A stretch of DNA of 8,790 nt from Candidatus Woesearchaeota archaeon (GCA_027083015.1 JALWQS010000016.1:1-8790), one strand, 5' to 3'; counted from the first letter of the stretch, positions 1 through 6,032 are shown. The notes: generated by a model not told the origin, from the sequence alone. Numbers and translations: made by a program.

Positions 1-76
1 AAGAAAGAGGGTCGATTCGGAAAGTTTCCGGAAGACTTGTAATAATTTTTTTTAAGCACAAAAATATCTTTATTGC
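1..76. other. Window-edge segment upstream of the first regulator
   Basis: No gene can be assigned here. On the + strand, frame 1 is open from the edge to a TAA at 40-42 and would encode only 13 C-terminal residues (ending FGKFPEDL), so a truncated upstream gene is possible but not demonstrable. A second frame is also open across most of the segment. Bases 18-30 form a perfect inverted repeat (CGGAA / TTCCG around AGT), followed after some 15 bases by a run of eight T at 46-53. That could be a terminator for the upstream gene or simply part of the promoter of the next one. Confidence 0.25.
46..56 (+). promoter_or_regulatory. TATA-like element of the first Lrp/AsnC gene
   Basis: A T-rich element ending in TTTAAGC is centred about 25 bases upstream of the ATG at 77. 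That is the archaeal TATA spacing for a transcript starting at, or very near, the start codon. No Shine-Dalgarno motif precedes the ATG, consistent with a leaderless mRNA. The element is less TATA-like than the others in this window, so confidence is modest. Confidence 0.4.
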
Positions 77-544
77 ATGATCCAAAAAGAGCTGCTAATA
101 ATAGATGGCCTACGTAAAGATGCGCGTATGAGCATTTCTTTGATCTCAAGAAAGATTTCTGTACCGCCTTCAACAGTTTATGATAAGATCAATCGTCTTA
201 AGACTACTGGCATTATAACCAGATATTCAGCTCTTATTGATTTTTCAAAGCTCGGGTTCAATACTCATAGTCAGTTGCTTGTTCGTGTTCCTCCAGAATC
301 TAGATCTCTGATCAGAGAGTTTCTGTATTCTTCTGATTGTGTTAATTCTTTGCAGGAAATCCGCGGGGGTTTTGATTTTCTTTTAGAGTCTTTTCATAGC
401 TCCTTAAAAGATTATGCTGTTTTTTTGGATGTGCTTAGAAATATGGGTGTTCTTGAGATTAAGGAACTGCCTGTTTTGTCTGTTTTCAAGCGCGAGTCTT
501 TTCTTCTTTCAAACAATATTGATCCTGACAAAGATACTCTGTAA
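77..544 (+). CDS. Lrp/AsnC-family transcriptional regulator (paralogue 1)
   Basis: The 155-residue protein has the Lrp/AsnC layout. An N-terminal winged helix-turn-helix spans about residues 3-50, with the recognition region ISRKISVPPSTVYDKINRL at about 23-41. A basic strand-turn (TGIITRYSALID) follows, then an alpha/beta effector-like domain at about 62-140. Family members bind DNA as dimers or octamers and often respond to amino acids; the ligand here is unknown. The effector half is divergent and carries SDCVNS at residues 86-91 and a C-terminal KRESFLL, both nearly shared with the regulator at 2909-3376. The start is the first ATG in frame and has a TATA-like element 25 bases upstream. 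It ends 88 bases before the PLP enzyme gene, which has its own promoter. A role in controlling that neighbour is possible but only inferred from position. Confidence 0.8.
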   Translation: MIQKELLIIDGLRKDARMSISLISRKISVPPSTVYDKINRLKTTGIITRYSALIDFSKLGFNTHSQLLVRVPPESRSLIREFLYSSDCVNSLQEIRGGFDFLLESFHSSLKDYAVFLDVLRNMGVLEIKELPVLSVFKRESFLLSNNIDPDKDTL

Positions 545-602
545 TGATATGCTCTATAATACTTCTAAGATGATTCTTCACAATACTTATAACTAACAAA
601 CA

Positions 603-610
603 TTTATAAA
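603..610 (+). promoter_or_regulatory. TATA box of the PLP-enzyme gene
   Basis: TTTATAAA is centred 26-27 bases before the ATG at 633, so the predicted transcription start coincides with the start codon. No Shine-Dalgarno motif is present, and the gene is probably leaderless. Confidence 0.65.
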
Positions 611-632
611 TGACTATTCCTTAACTAAGTTC

Positions 633-1658
633 ATGCTTACTGATAAAGAAAAAAAGATTCTTTACTCAATCAGGGTCGCTTCTGAGAATGATCCTTTAAG
701 GCCTGAGTTTCCGCCTGATTCTCCTAAGTTCCCCGCAACCCCTACTCGTAGGATCAAAGTTCCAGGATTCACGAATGTTTGGCTTAAGGATGAAAGCCAT
801 AATGAGACAGGAACTCATAAGGACCGGATGGCCTGGGAGATGGTGGTTACATACAGGAATTTTCTTCTTGCTAAAAGGTATGTCCAGTCTAAGGAAAAGC
901 TTCCCCAATTGTCTATCATCACTTCTGGTTCTGCAGGTATTGCTATTCAGCACATGCTTAATAAGTATCGTCTTCCTCCGCTTAAATGCTTGGTGGATCT
1001 TAATCTTTCTGAGAAGATCATCCATGAACTGGAAAGGATTGGTTGCGAGATCTATACTGTTGATCTGTCTAGAAAACCTTTAAGCTGGAAAGATATTCTA
1101 GAATTGACCAATAACATAAACGGCATTGATGTTACATCAAGCGAAGGTCTTGATCCTAACACAAGATACTATGATTGGTTAACTTATGAGATTATCAATC
1201 AGAGTCCTGATTATTGTTTTATACCTTTTGGTTCCGGTCATCTTTATACTAACATTGTAAATATTAACAAACAGGAAGTGGAGACTGCAATCCATGATCC
1301 TCGTTTTTCTGGTGATGTTAAGACTCTTCGTAATTGTAATTTTCTTGGTGCAACAGTTAATGATCCTCGCAGTTCTGCTGATAAGCTTTACGCTCCTCAC
1401 CGTCCTTTTACGATCTTTGATGAACAGTGGCTAAGGGTGTATAGATTATCTGGTTTTTGCGGTCCTGAATCTAATGTTCATCTGTTGAGGGAGAAATATC
1501 TTCAGGAAGCCATAAAGCTGGCTAAGGAACAGGATATTGAATGTGAACCTTCAGGCATTGCTGGTTTAGGACTTCTCCTTCAGATGAGGAACAAGATACC
1601 TAAGAATAAGAAGATCATAATTGTAAATACAGGCAAGACTAAATTTGGTCTTGATTGA
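633..1658 (+). CDS. Fold-type II PLP-dependent enzyme, threonine synthase/cysteine synthase superfamily
   Basis: This 341-residue protein has the hallmarks of the tryptophan synthase beta/threonine synthase/O-acetylserine sulfhydrylase superfamily. A lysine expected to form the Schiff base with PLP, K63, sits in LKDESHNETGTHKDRMA. A TSGSAG loop at 97-102 takes the place of the usual S-S-G-N-x-G loop. The glycine-rich phosphate-binding turn is FGSGHLYTN (199-207), and EPSGIAG (305-311) and NTGKT (332-336) lie near the C-terminus, where the pyridine nitrogen is normally contacted. The reaction cannot be read from the sequence: threonine synthase-like, ammonia-lyase or thiolase activity on a small amino acid are all possible. 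Database names for relatives tend to be generic (PLP-dependent lyase/thiolase). The oddity is the asparagine-to-serine change at S100 in the substrate loop. The start is supported by a TATA box 26-27 bases upstream. The gene stands alone and converges with the next gene. Confidence 0.78.
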   Translation: MLTDKEKKILYSIRVASENDPLRPEFPPDSPKFPATPTRRIKVPGFTNVWLKDESHNETGTHKDRMAWEMVVTYRNFLLAKRYVQSKEKLPQLSIITSGSAGIAIQHMLNKYRLPPLKCLVDLNLSEKIIHELERIGCEIYTVDLSRKPLSWKDILELTNNINGIDVTSSEGLDPNTRYYDWLTYEIINQSPDYCFIPFGSGHLYTNIVNINKQEVETAIHDPRFSGDVKTLRNCNFLGATVNDPRSSADKLYAPHRPFTIFDEQWLRVYRLSGFCGPESNVHLLREKYLQEAIKLAKEQDIECEPSGIAGLGLLLQMRNKIPKNKKIIIVNTGKTKFGLD

Positions 1659-1663
1659 TCACC

Positions 1664-1690
1664 TTTTGAGTCTCTTTTCACTTTTTTGAC
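1664..1690 (+). terminator. T-rich terminator candidate after the PLP-enzyme gene
   Basis: Four T-clusters (CTTTTG, CTTTTC, CTTTTTTG, CTTTG) lie within 35 bases after the stop codon at 1656-1658, in the 45-base gap between two convergent genes. Archaeal RNA polymerase commonly terminates on such U-tracts without a hairpin, and no stem is obvious here. Confidence 0.4.
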
Positions 1691-1703
1691 TTTGTAGTAT
1701 GAT

Positions 1704-2663
1704 CTATGAAATTGCTTCATAAGCTATATCATTAAGTTGAGAATAGATATTTATTATTGATATTATAGCTTGAACTTCCAGAGGATCTGTCAGGAGCTTA
1801 AGATAATCTTCGAGTCTTTTTTGTGATTCTTCTGATCTGATCAGGAAATCAAACGCATCATCATATATCTTGTTGTATATGGTGTTTAATAATTTCTTGT
1901 AATCCTTGTTCATTCTTCTGAAATATCTATGTAATCGTTCATTTTGTTTCTTGCTTATATCAAGAAATCTGAAGGCTTTTCCCATTAATAACATGCATTC
2001 TGAAGTTCTCATCAATGACTGAGCAAATATTCTGTTCTTTGCTATTTGCAGTGTGTTACTATGTAATGTTCTTAGAATTGTTGGGCTTTCAAGGATGCTT
2101 ATCATAATCTTCCTGAATAACGTAAATAGTCTTTTTGTCTGGTTGTTTAGCTTCTGTAGTTCAAAAAATTCTTCTTTAGAATACTCTTCAGTAAAATACT
2201 TTTCGAGTATCTTTATTGATGACTGATTGACCTGATCTATTTTCCTGAGAATCTTATCGGGTGACATATCCTGGTCTAAGGTGAAGAAGTTCTTTACGAC
2301 TATAATTTTTGTACTATGTTCTATTACATCTAACCCTATAAACTTGGATACAAAATCTATTATTTTTGCATCTTTTTCAGTTATTTCTTTTCCCTCAAAG
2401 ACTATTGATGAAGCATTTCTTATATATGCATTTAGCAGTTCTAAGAATATCCTTTCTTCGTCTTTTCCATCTACTTTTATTGTGACTATGTCTGTTTTTT
2501 TTATCCTTTGTGATATTTTAGGTGAGATTATCAGGTTCCCCAGGTCATTTTCTGTGACTAAGACTGTCCTGCCTGTTCCAAGATTATTTCTTCTTATCCA
2601 GTCTATTGGTAAGGCTAATACGTAACTGGTATTTCCGCTCTTTACTATCTTTCTCTCAAACAT
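1704..2663 (-). CDS. AbrB/SpoVT-type DNA-binding plus PhoU-like regulator
   Basis: This 319-residue protein matches the archaeal 'phosphate uptake regulator' design. An N-terminal swapped-hairpin AbrB domain spans about residues 3-48 (RKIVKSGNTSYVLALPIDWIRRNNLGTG, then a strand ending LIISP). A mixed alpha/beta linker follows at about 55-125. The long all-helical half at about 130-319, rich in E, K, R, L and N, looks like the PhoU helical bundle. AbrB domains dimerise and bind DNA; PhoU domains sense or relay phosphate status and bind metal. Archaeal fusions are usually assumed to be phosphate-related regulators, but no phosphate transporter gene is visible here, so the regulon is unknown. 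Its TATA box lies 26 bases upstream of the ATG, so the mRNA is probably leaderless. An inverted repeat overlapping the expected start site suggests autoregulation. Confidence 0.75.
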   Translation of the reverse strand: MFERKIVKSGNTSYVLALPIDWIRRNNLGTGRTVLVTENDLGNLIISPKISQRIKKTDIVTIKVDGKDEERIFLELLNAYIRNASSIVFEGKEITEKDAKIIDFVSKFIGLDVIEHSTKIIVVKNFFTLDQDMSPDKILRKIDQVNQSSIKILEKYFTEEYSKEEFFELQKLNNQTKRLFTLFRKIMISILESPTILRTLHSNTLQIAKNRIFAQSLMRTSECMLLMGKAFRFLDISKKQNERLHRYFRRMNKDYKKLLNTIYNKIYDDAFDFLIRSEESQKRLEDYLKLLTDPLEVQAIISIINIYSQLNDIAYEAIS

Positions 2664-2680
2664 AAGTATATAAGATACTT
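2664..2680. promoter_or_regulatory. Inverted-repeat operator candidate of the AbrB-PhoU gene
   Basis: AAGTAT (2664-2669) and ATACTT (2675-2680) form a perfect 6-bp inverted repeat with a 5-base spacer. It lies immediately upstream of the start codon, between it and the TATA box, where a bound dimer would block initiation. The half-site recurs as AAGTATATA at 2704-2712, just upstream of the TATA box. Symmetric sites of this size suit a dimeric AbrB-type protein, so autoregulation is a reasonable inference. The region is very AT-rich, so chance symmetry is a real alternative. Confidence 0.35.
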
Positions 2681-2683
2681 ACT

Positions 2684-2693
2684 AATATAAAAA
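2684..2693 (-). promoter_or_regulatory. TATA box of the AbrB-PhoU gene
   Basis: On the minus strand the element reads TTTTTATATT. Its centre is about 26 bases upstream of the first base of the ATG at 2663, predicting a leaderless transcript. Confidence 0.6.
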
Positions 2694-2712
2694 TATATGG
2701 GTTAAGTATATA

Positions 2713-2908
2713 TTTTTCCTTGCTATGTATTATTAAGAGTTAATTGTTGGATTTAAGTCTGCATAAACGTGGCTTTAACTGCGTTTTAAGCTGGGCTTTT
2801 AAGTTGAAAGAAAGGTTTTTATAGTTTTACCTATTAACAATTTATAGGGTGAATTAGTTAAAAACCTGTGCATGAAAAGGTGTAATCATCTTTTTTGGGA
2901 CTCGAAGT
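2713..2908. other. Divergent intergenic region between the AbrB-PhoU and second Lrp genes
   Basis: This AT-rich spacer carries no convincing gene. It holds several TATA-like elements facing right: TTTTAAG repeats around 2785-2805, TTTTTATAG around 2817-2825 and TTTATAG at 2841-2847. The last would start transcription at about 2870, next to an ATG at 2872 that opens a 21-codon frame out of phase with the downstream gene. With that many candidates the true promoter cannot be fixed from sequence alone. Confidence 0.4.
2841..2847 (+). promoter_or_regulatory. TATA box candidate of the second Lrp-like gene
   Basis: TTTATAG is centred about 28 bases before the ATG at 2872 and 65 bases before the TTG at 2909. 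It therefore predicts either a leaderless 21-codon upstream ORF or a leader of about 38 bases ahead of the regulator. TTTTTATAG at 2817-2825 is a competing candidate. Confidence 0.4.
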
Positions 2909-2937
2909 TTGAAAGAAAATCGGATAAAGAAGGTTGA
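2872..2937 (+). CDS. Possible 21-codon leader ORF overlapping the second Lrp gene
   Basis: An ATG at 2872 sits at the position where the TTTATAG at 2841-2847 would begin transcription. It opens 21 codons (MKRCNHLFWD...) ending in TGA at 2935-2937, overlapping the first 29 bases of the regulator in another frame. The peptide is basic and resembles nothing I recognise. It could be a leader peptide coupling translation to the TTG start at 2909, a remnant of the true N-terminus displaced by a frameshift or sequencing error, or coincidence. Its only support is promoter spacing, so confidence is low. Confidence 0.2.
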   Translation: MKRCNHLFWDSKFERKSDKEG

Positions 2938-3376
2938 TGAGAAAACCTTAAAGTTGATAGCTCATCTTCGCCAAAATTCTCGTGAGAAACTGACTGCTAT
3001 TAGCAGGAAGACCAATATTCCTGTCTCTACGCTTTTTGATTTATTGAACAGCATAAATCAGGATATTATTATACGTCCCACAGTACTGCTGGATTTTGTC
3101 AGTCTTGGTTTTCAGTGTCAGGCACAGGTCTTTATCAAAGTGAAAGGTGATAAGGATTCCTTAGTAAAACATCTTATGTATAGTGACTGCGTAAATAGTG
3201 TTTATAAGCTCAATGATTCTTATGATTTTGTAATTGAAACCGTCCATAGGAGCATTCGTGATCTTGATAGGTTTCTTGAAGAGCTCGATCAAAAATATGG
3301 TGTTAAAGATAAGAAAATCCACTATCTTGTTGATGAGCTTAAACGTGAGGGCTCTTTTATGCTTCGAGCTTCATAA
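2909..3376 (+). CDS. Lrp/AsnC-like transcriptional regulator (paralogue 2)
   Basis: This 155-residue protein has a winged-helix N-terminus (about 7-58, with ISRKTNIPVSTLFDLLNSI at 31-49) and an alpha/beta effector-like half. It parallels the regulator at 77-544: YSDCVNSVYKL against YSSDCVNSLQEI, YDFVIETVHRSIRD against FDFLLESFHSSLKD, and a C-terminal KREGSFML against KRESFLL. The two are clear paralogues of the same length. They probably bind DNA as homo- or hetero-oligomers; target and ligand are unknown. The start is uncertain: the frame closes upstream at a TGA (2873-2875), and the only standard start ahead of the conserved domain is the TTG at 2909, which has no good Shine-Dalgarno motif. 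The next gene begins 78 bases downstream with its own promoter. Confidence 0.72.
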   Translation: MKENRIKKVDEKTLKLIAHLRQNSREKLTAISRKTNIPVSTLFDLLNSINQDIIIRPTVLLDFVSLGFQCQAQVFIKVKGDKDSLVKHLMYSDCVNSVYKLNDSYDFVIETVHRSIRDLDRFLEELDQKYGVKDKKIHYLVDELKREGSFMLRAS

Positions 3377-3401
3377 CCTGTTTCCCGCATTTACCCATAA
3401 A

Positions 3402-3409
3402 TTTATATA
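3402..3409 (+). promoter_or_regulatory. TATA box of the 191-residue helical protein gene
   Basis: TTTATATA lies in an AT-rich stretch after the regulator's stop codon. It predicts a transcription start near 3432 and a leader of about 23 bases that would contain the GAGGTG ribosome binding site. Confidence 0.6.
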
Positions 3410-3441
3410 ATTCTTTGTTTCTTTTCTCTTAAAACTCAAAC

Positions 3442-3447
3442 GAGGTG
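3442..3447 (+). promoter_or_regulatory. Ribosome binding site fixing the start at ATG 3455
   Basis: GAGGTG, a strong complement to the archaeal 16S 3' end, lies 7 bases before the ATG at 3455. This spacing selects ATG 3455 over the two in-frame TTG codons at 3449 and 3452. Confidence 0.7.
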
Positions 3448-3454
3448 TTTGTTG

Positions 3455-4030
3455 ATGACTATTGATCTTGAAAAACATAAAAAAGCTGTTGATGCATTCT
3501 TTGATAAGGTTGAAAAATCTGAGTTGGTTGAAGATATTGATTTTGGTTCTCTTGTCAAGAAATATGATCGTATTATCGCTCGTGCTGAGGGTTTGAAAAA
3601 AGCTTCTCAGGCTCTTGCTCGTGCTTACAAAAGAGCTCTTGATTCTGCTAAGCCCGAGAATAAGGGTAAGAAGAACATCAAGGTCTTGAAGGTCCTGCGG
3701 GATGCTCTTAACGAGTATGTCAAACTTTCTGATGAGGTCCATGAGCAGACTGCTCCTATGCCTCAGCAGGCTATCAATCTTCGTGTTGAAGCTGATAAGG
3801 AATATGCTGCTGAGCTTGCTAAGCTTGATGCTTTAAGGAATAATGCTAAGACCGTTCTTGCTCGCATCCAGGATGATGCTGCTTACCTTCATCGTGAGTC
3901 TGCTCTTGATAGTGCTGCGGCTAAACAGTTGCTTGAACGTGTTACGACCCTTATAGAACAGGGAGGCATTGATTTTATTCATGCCGTTCCTCATGATCAG
4001 GTCTTGTTTAATGTTGAGAACTTGAAGTGA
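3455..4030 (+). CDS. Charged all-helical protein of unknown function
   Basis: I do not recognise this 191-residue protein. It has no signal peptide, membrane segment or cysteine. It is rich in A, K, E, D and L and looks almost entirely helical. Coiled-coil-like heptads run through about residues 35-65 (KKYDRIIARAEGLKKASQALARAYKRAL), 75-98 and 108-168 (AELAKLDALRNNAKTVLARI), joined by a lysine/glycine-rich linker at about 65-75 (SAKPENKGKKN) and a PMPQQ break at 101-105. It resembles an intracellular scaffold or adaptor more than an enzyme. Good TATA box, strong Shine-Dalgarno motif and heavy use of GCT, CTT and GAT codons like the L7Ae gene suggest good expression. It is transcribed alone and converges with the next gene. 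Confidence 0.7.
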   Translation: MTIDLEKHKKAVDAFFDKVEKSELVEDIDFGSLVKKYDRIIARAEGLKKASQALARAYKRALDSAKPENKGKKNIKVLKVLRDALNEYVKLSDEVHEQTAPMPQQAINLRVEADKEYAAELAKLDALRNNAKTVLARIQDDAAYLHRESALDSAAAKQLLERVTTLIEQGGIDFIHAVPHDQVLFNVENLK

Positions 4031-4040
4031 TCCTTACTTA

Positions 4041-4057
4041 TTTTTTTATTCTTTTAT
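4041..4057 (+). terminator. T-tract terminator candidate
   Basis: Two T-tracts (TTTTTTTATT and CTTTTATT) begin 11 bases after the stop codon of the helical-protein gene, in the 34-base gap before a convergent gene. The run is typical of hairpin-free archaeal termination. Confidence 0.45.
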
Positions 4058-4064
4058 TCGTATA

Positions 4065-4829
4065 TTATTTCTTTCCGCCGTCGATGCATAGGAATCTTCC
4101 GTATCTTCTTGTTCCTGGCTTGTCTATGAGTCCTTTTTCTATGCTTGTGTCTCTGCTATAGAACTGTTTGAGCGTGATGGGTGAGAATCTTTCTTCTTCT
4201 TCTTGGTATCTCCTTCTTACTGCTTCCTGTACTTCTTCATCTTCTGTTAGTCTTATTGCTATGTCTTGCAGCATTAATGTGTATGCTGGCACTATTAGTC
4301 TTTCTGATAGTCCTACGCTTTTTGTTACCTTTCTGAATTCTTTTATCAGCCCTTCTTCTCCATATCTTGGTGCAAAGTAATTATATACTCCCATTATTGT
4401 TTCGTCTGTCATGTCTTGGAATCTTAGGTGGAATTCTGGTATCTCTGCTGAGCTTATCCTGAAATCCAGGTCTGAGCCGTAGAATGTGATTTTAAAGTCC
4501 ATGGGTATTGAGAGTCTCCTTTCGTACATCTGTCTTATCATACCTAGTTTGGCGTTCTCCATATTTTCTTTTCTTGAGGGATTAGTTATTGTTACGTCTG
4601 CTTGACAATGTCCTTTTCCTTCCCAGACTTTTGGTCCTTTTTTGCCTGTCAGCTCTCTTATAGCTATTTCAAGCCCTGTATATATCATTGGTGTGGGATC
4701 GGCTATTCCCAGGATATTTTCCATTGCATTGAAGTCAAAGCCTTCTATTCTGTATAGTCTTCTTAGCGCTTCTGAATTCGTTTGGCCATCCAGATCTTCT
4801 ATGACTAACAAAGAATTGTTGCTTCCCAT
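4065..4829 (-). CDS. Soluble protein of unknown function, 254 residues
   Basis: I do not recognise the family. The sequence looks like a real gene: uniform codon use, mixed alpha/beta composition, no membrane segments and a well-placed promoter. An acidic N-terminal strand (LLVIEDLDGQTNSEAL) is followed by an alpha/beta region to about residue 80. A segment at about 105-138 has alternating strands (MDFKITFYGSDLDFRISSAEIPEFHLRF). The helical C-terminal half includes an acidic/basic stretch at about 195-214 (TEDEEVQEAVRRRYQEEEER) and ends RYGRFLCIDGGKK. There are two isolated cysteines (C75, C248), so a metal cluster is unlikely. The TATA box lies 27 bases upstream of the ATG, suggesting a leaderless mRNA. 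Convergent with one neighbour and divergent from another, it gives no operon clue to function. Confidence 0.65.
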   Translation of the reverse strand: MGSNNSLLVIEDLDGQTNSEALRRLYRIEGFDFNAMENILGIADPTPMIYTGLEIAIRELTGKKGPKVWEGKGHCQADVTITNPSRKENMENAKLGMIRQMYERRLSIPMDFKITFYGSDLDFRISSAEIPEFHLRFQDMTDETIMGVYNYFAPRYGEEGLIKEFRKVTKSVGLSERLIVPAYTLMLQDIAIRLTEDEEVQEAVRRRYQEEEERFSPITLKQFYSRDTSIEKGLIDKPGTRRYGRFLCIDGGKK

Positions 4830-4839
4830 AATTCTTAGC

Positions 4840-4852
4840 AGCGTTTTACGCT
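4840..4852. promoter_or_regulatory. Inverted-repeat operator candidate for the 254-residue protein gene
   Basis: AGCGT and ACGCT form a perfect 5-bp inverted repeat around TTT. It lies between the TATA box at 4852-4859 and the start codon, which puts it close to the transcription start. The GC-richer arms stand out in an AT-rich promoter. A repressor bound here would block initiation. Because it lies upstream of the predicted start site it would not be in the mRNA, so a DNA operator is more likely than an RNA hairpin. Confidence 0.35.
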
Positions 4853-4859
4853 TTATAAA
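4852..4859 (-). promoter_or_regulatory. TATA box of the 254-residue protein gene
   Basis: TTTATAAA on the minus strand is centred 26-27 bases upstream of the ATG at 4829, predicting a transcript that begins at the start codon. Confidence 0.6.
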
Positions 4860-4942
4860 TGTTTCGTAATTAACTACTAAAGAGTGTCAAATGGACTGTA
4901 GTTCTTCTTTTTGTCAAAAAATGTCTTTTAACCCTTAGTAAT

Positions 4943-4951
4943 ATTTATATA
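4943..4951 (+). promoter_or_regulatory. TATA box of the membrane-protein gene
   Basis: ATTTATATA is centred about 29 bases before the ATG at 4976, so the message is expected to be leaderless or to have a leader of only a few bases. No Shine-Dalgarno motif is present. Confidence 0.55.
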
Positions 4952-4975
4952 GCTTACAAGCCCATACCTTATTTT

Positions 4976-5425
4976 ATGAAAAAAGGCATTAACCATGATG
5001 TTCTTTATCGTTATTCTGTCTTTCTTTATTCTATGATTGGTATCTTTATCCTTCTTCTGTGTTTTATGTTTCTCACTCCTGATAATCTTCGTCGCGCCTT
5101 TTTTCCTGTTGCTGCTTTTGCTGCTTTTGTCTGGATGTTTTTGGGTATCGCTTTGCTGATTATCATATTCAAGAACAGGATTAAGGGAAAACTTAGGTTT
5201 TTTTCTTTGCTTACCGGTTTTGGTGCTGTTTCTGTTCCTGTTTTTGTCATTCTCCATAATCTCTTTTATGCCCTTACTGTCATCTCTGAAAATATCTTCC
5301 TCCTGAAAACCTTTCTTGAATCATTACATGTTGTTTTTTTCTTGATTGCAGTGGTGGCTGCTCCTTTATCATTTATTATCGGGTCTGCTGGTTCTCTCAT
5401 ATTGCTTCTTAAGGGCGATTTCTAA
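4976..5425 (+). CDS. Four-helix membrane protein of unknown function
   Basis: The 149-residue protein is dominated by four hydrophobic segments at about residues 13-33, 42-66, 75-100 and 115-146. The positively charged ends (MKK at the N-terminus, KNRIKGKLR between helices 2 and 3, KGDF at the C-terminus) suggest both termini and the central loop face the cytoplasm. Helix 3 contains a histidine (H94) and a proline; no transport, protease or enzyme motif is visible. The phenylalanine-rich composition is common in small archaeal membrane proteins and gives no functional hint. It is convergent with the YkgJ-type gene 30 bases downstream and has its own TATA box, so it is probably a single transcription unit. 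Confidence 0.65.
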   Translation: MKKGINHDVLYRYSVFLYSMIGIFILLLCFMFLTPDNLRRAFFPVAAFAAFVWMFLGIALLIIIFKNRIKGKLRFFSLLTGFGAVSVPVFVILHNLFYALTVISENIFLLKTFLESLHVVFFLIAVVAAPLSFIIGSAGSLILLLKGDF

Positions 5426-5455
5426 AGACTCAAGAGTACTATCCGGACTTTCTTC

Positions 5456-6010
5456 TTAGAATTCTATGTTTGATGTATATATGGTTTCTAGGATATCATC
5501 GCTTGGTCTATTTATCTTATATCCTAATGCGTGAAGTCTTGCAAGGTACGGATAAAGTTTTCCTTCTCTTACTGCAGGGCATCTGTTTGAGAGTATTATC
5601 TCATTGCCTTTGAAGAACAACGGGAATTCTCTGCAACCTTGCGGTCTGTCTTTGTAACATTCGCATTTGAACTCTCTGTTCAGGCTTGGACATGGTTTGT
5701 CTTTTCCTCCTATGTATAATGAGTATTTTCCTTGCTTCAGTTTTTTGGTCTCTGATTTGTAGTCTTTTCCTTGAAGAACTTTCTTCAGTTCTTCTTCTGT
5801 CAGCACCAGATATCCAGTTCTGCAGCAGTAAGCATGGCATTCTTCTATGCAGTATTTGCCCAGGCTGTTTCTTGCTTCATCAGCGATCTTTTCTGCTTCT
5901 TGTAATATCTTCTCTGACATCCTGTTCTTTTCATATGGCTTATCTTCTCGTATCTTCTCGGTTATCGTTCTTTCTCTTGTTTTTCTTTGGCTTGTTTTGC
6001 TTTCATCCAT
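5456..6010 (-). CDS. YkgJ-type cysteine-cluster (zinc/iron-chelating) protein
   Basis: The pattern matches the YkgJ family of predicted metal-binding proteins. Starting at 6010 the protein has 184 residues with cysteines at C54, C58, C62, C63, C107, C116, C118, C126 and C144, in the family order CxxxC, CC, CPSL, C-x-CYKDRPxGCREFPLFF and a final C. The first 50 residues are a charged helical extension of lysines, arginines and glutamates. The family is thought to bind iron or zinc; its biochemical role is not established. The frame is open to an ATG at 6076, but a TATA box (6033-6040) lies exactly 26-27 bases upstream of the ATG at 6010. Transcription would then start at 6010, excluding the upstream 22 codons, so I chose 6010. 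It is divergent from the zinc ribbon gene. Confidence 0.8.
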   Translation of the reverse strand: MDESKTSQRKTRERTITEKIREDKPYEKNRMSEKILQEAEKIADEARNSLGKYCIEECHAYCCRTGYLVLTEEELKKVLQGKDYKSETKKLKQGKYSLYIGGKDKPCPSLNREFKCECYKDRPQGCREFPLFFKGNEIILSNRCPAVREGKLYPYLARLHALGYKINRPSDDILETIYTSNIEF

Positions 6011-6032
6011 GTTTTTCACGCGCTGATAGCTG

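Noticed and set aside
4885..4918. TGTCAAA direct repeats between the divergent genes at 4829 and 4976
   Set aside because: Two 7-base copies (4885-4891 and 4912-4918) are within what chance gives in this base composition, and they are not placed consistently relative to either promoter.
4976..5257. Lysine- and asparagine-rich open frames on the minus strand
   Set aside because: They are antisense to the membrane-protein gene, are low-complexity, and reflect the complement of its T-rich codons. No promoter or ribosome binding site supports them.
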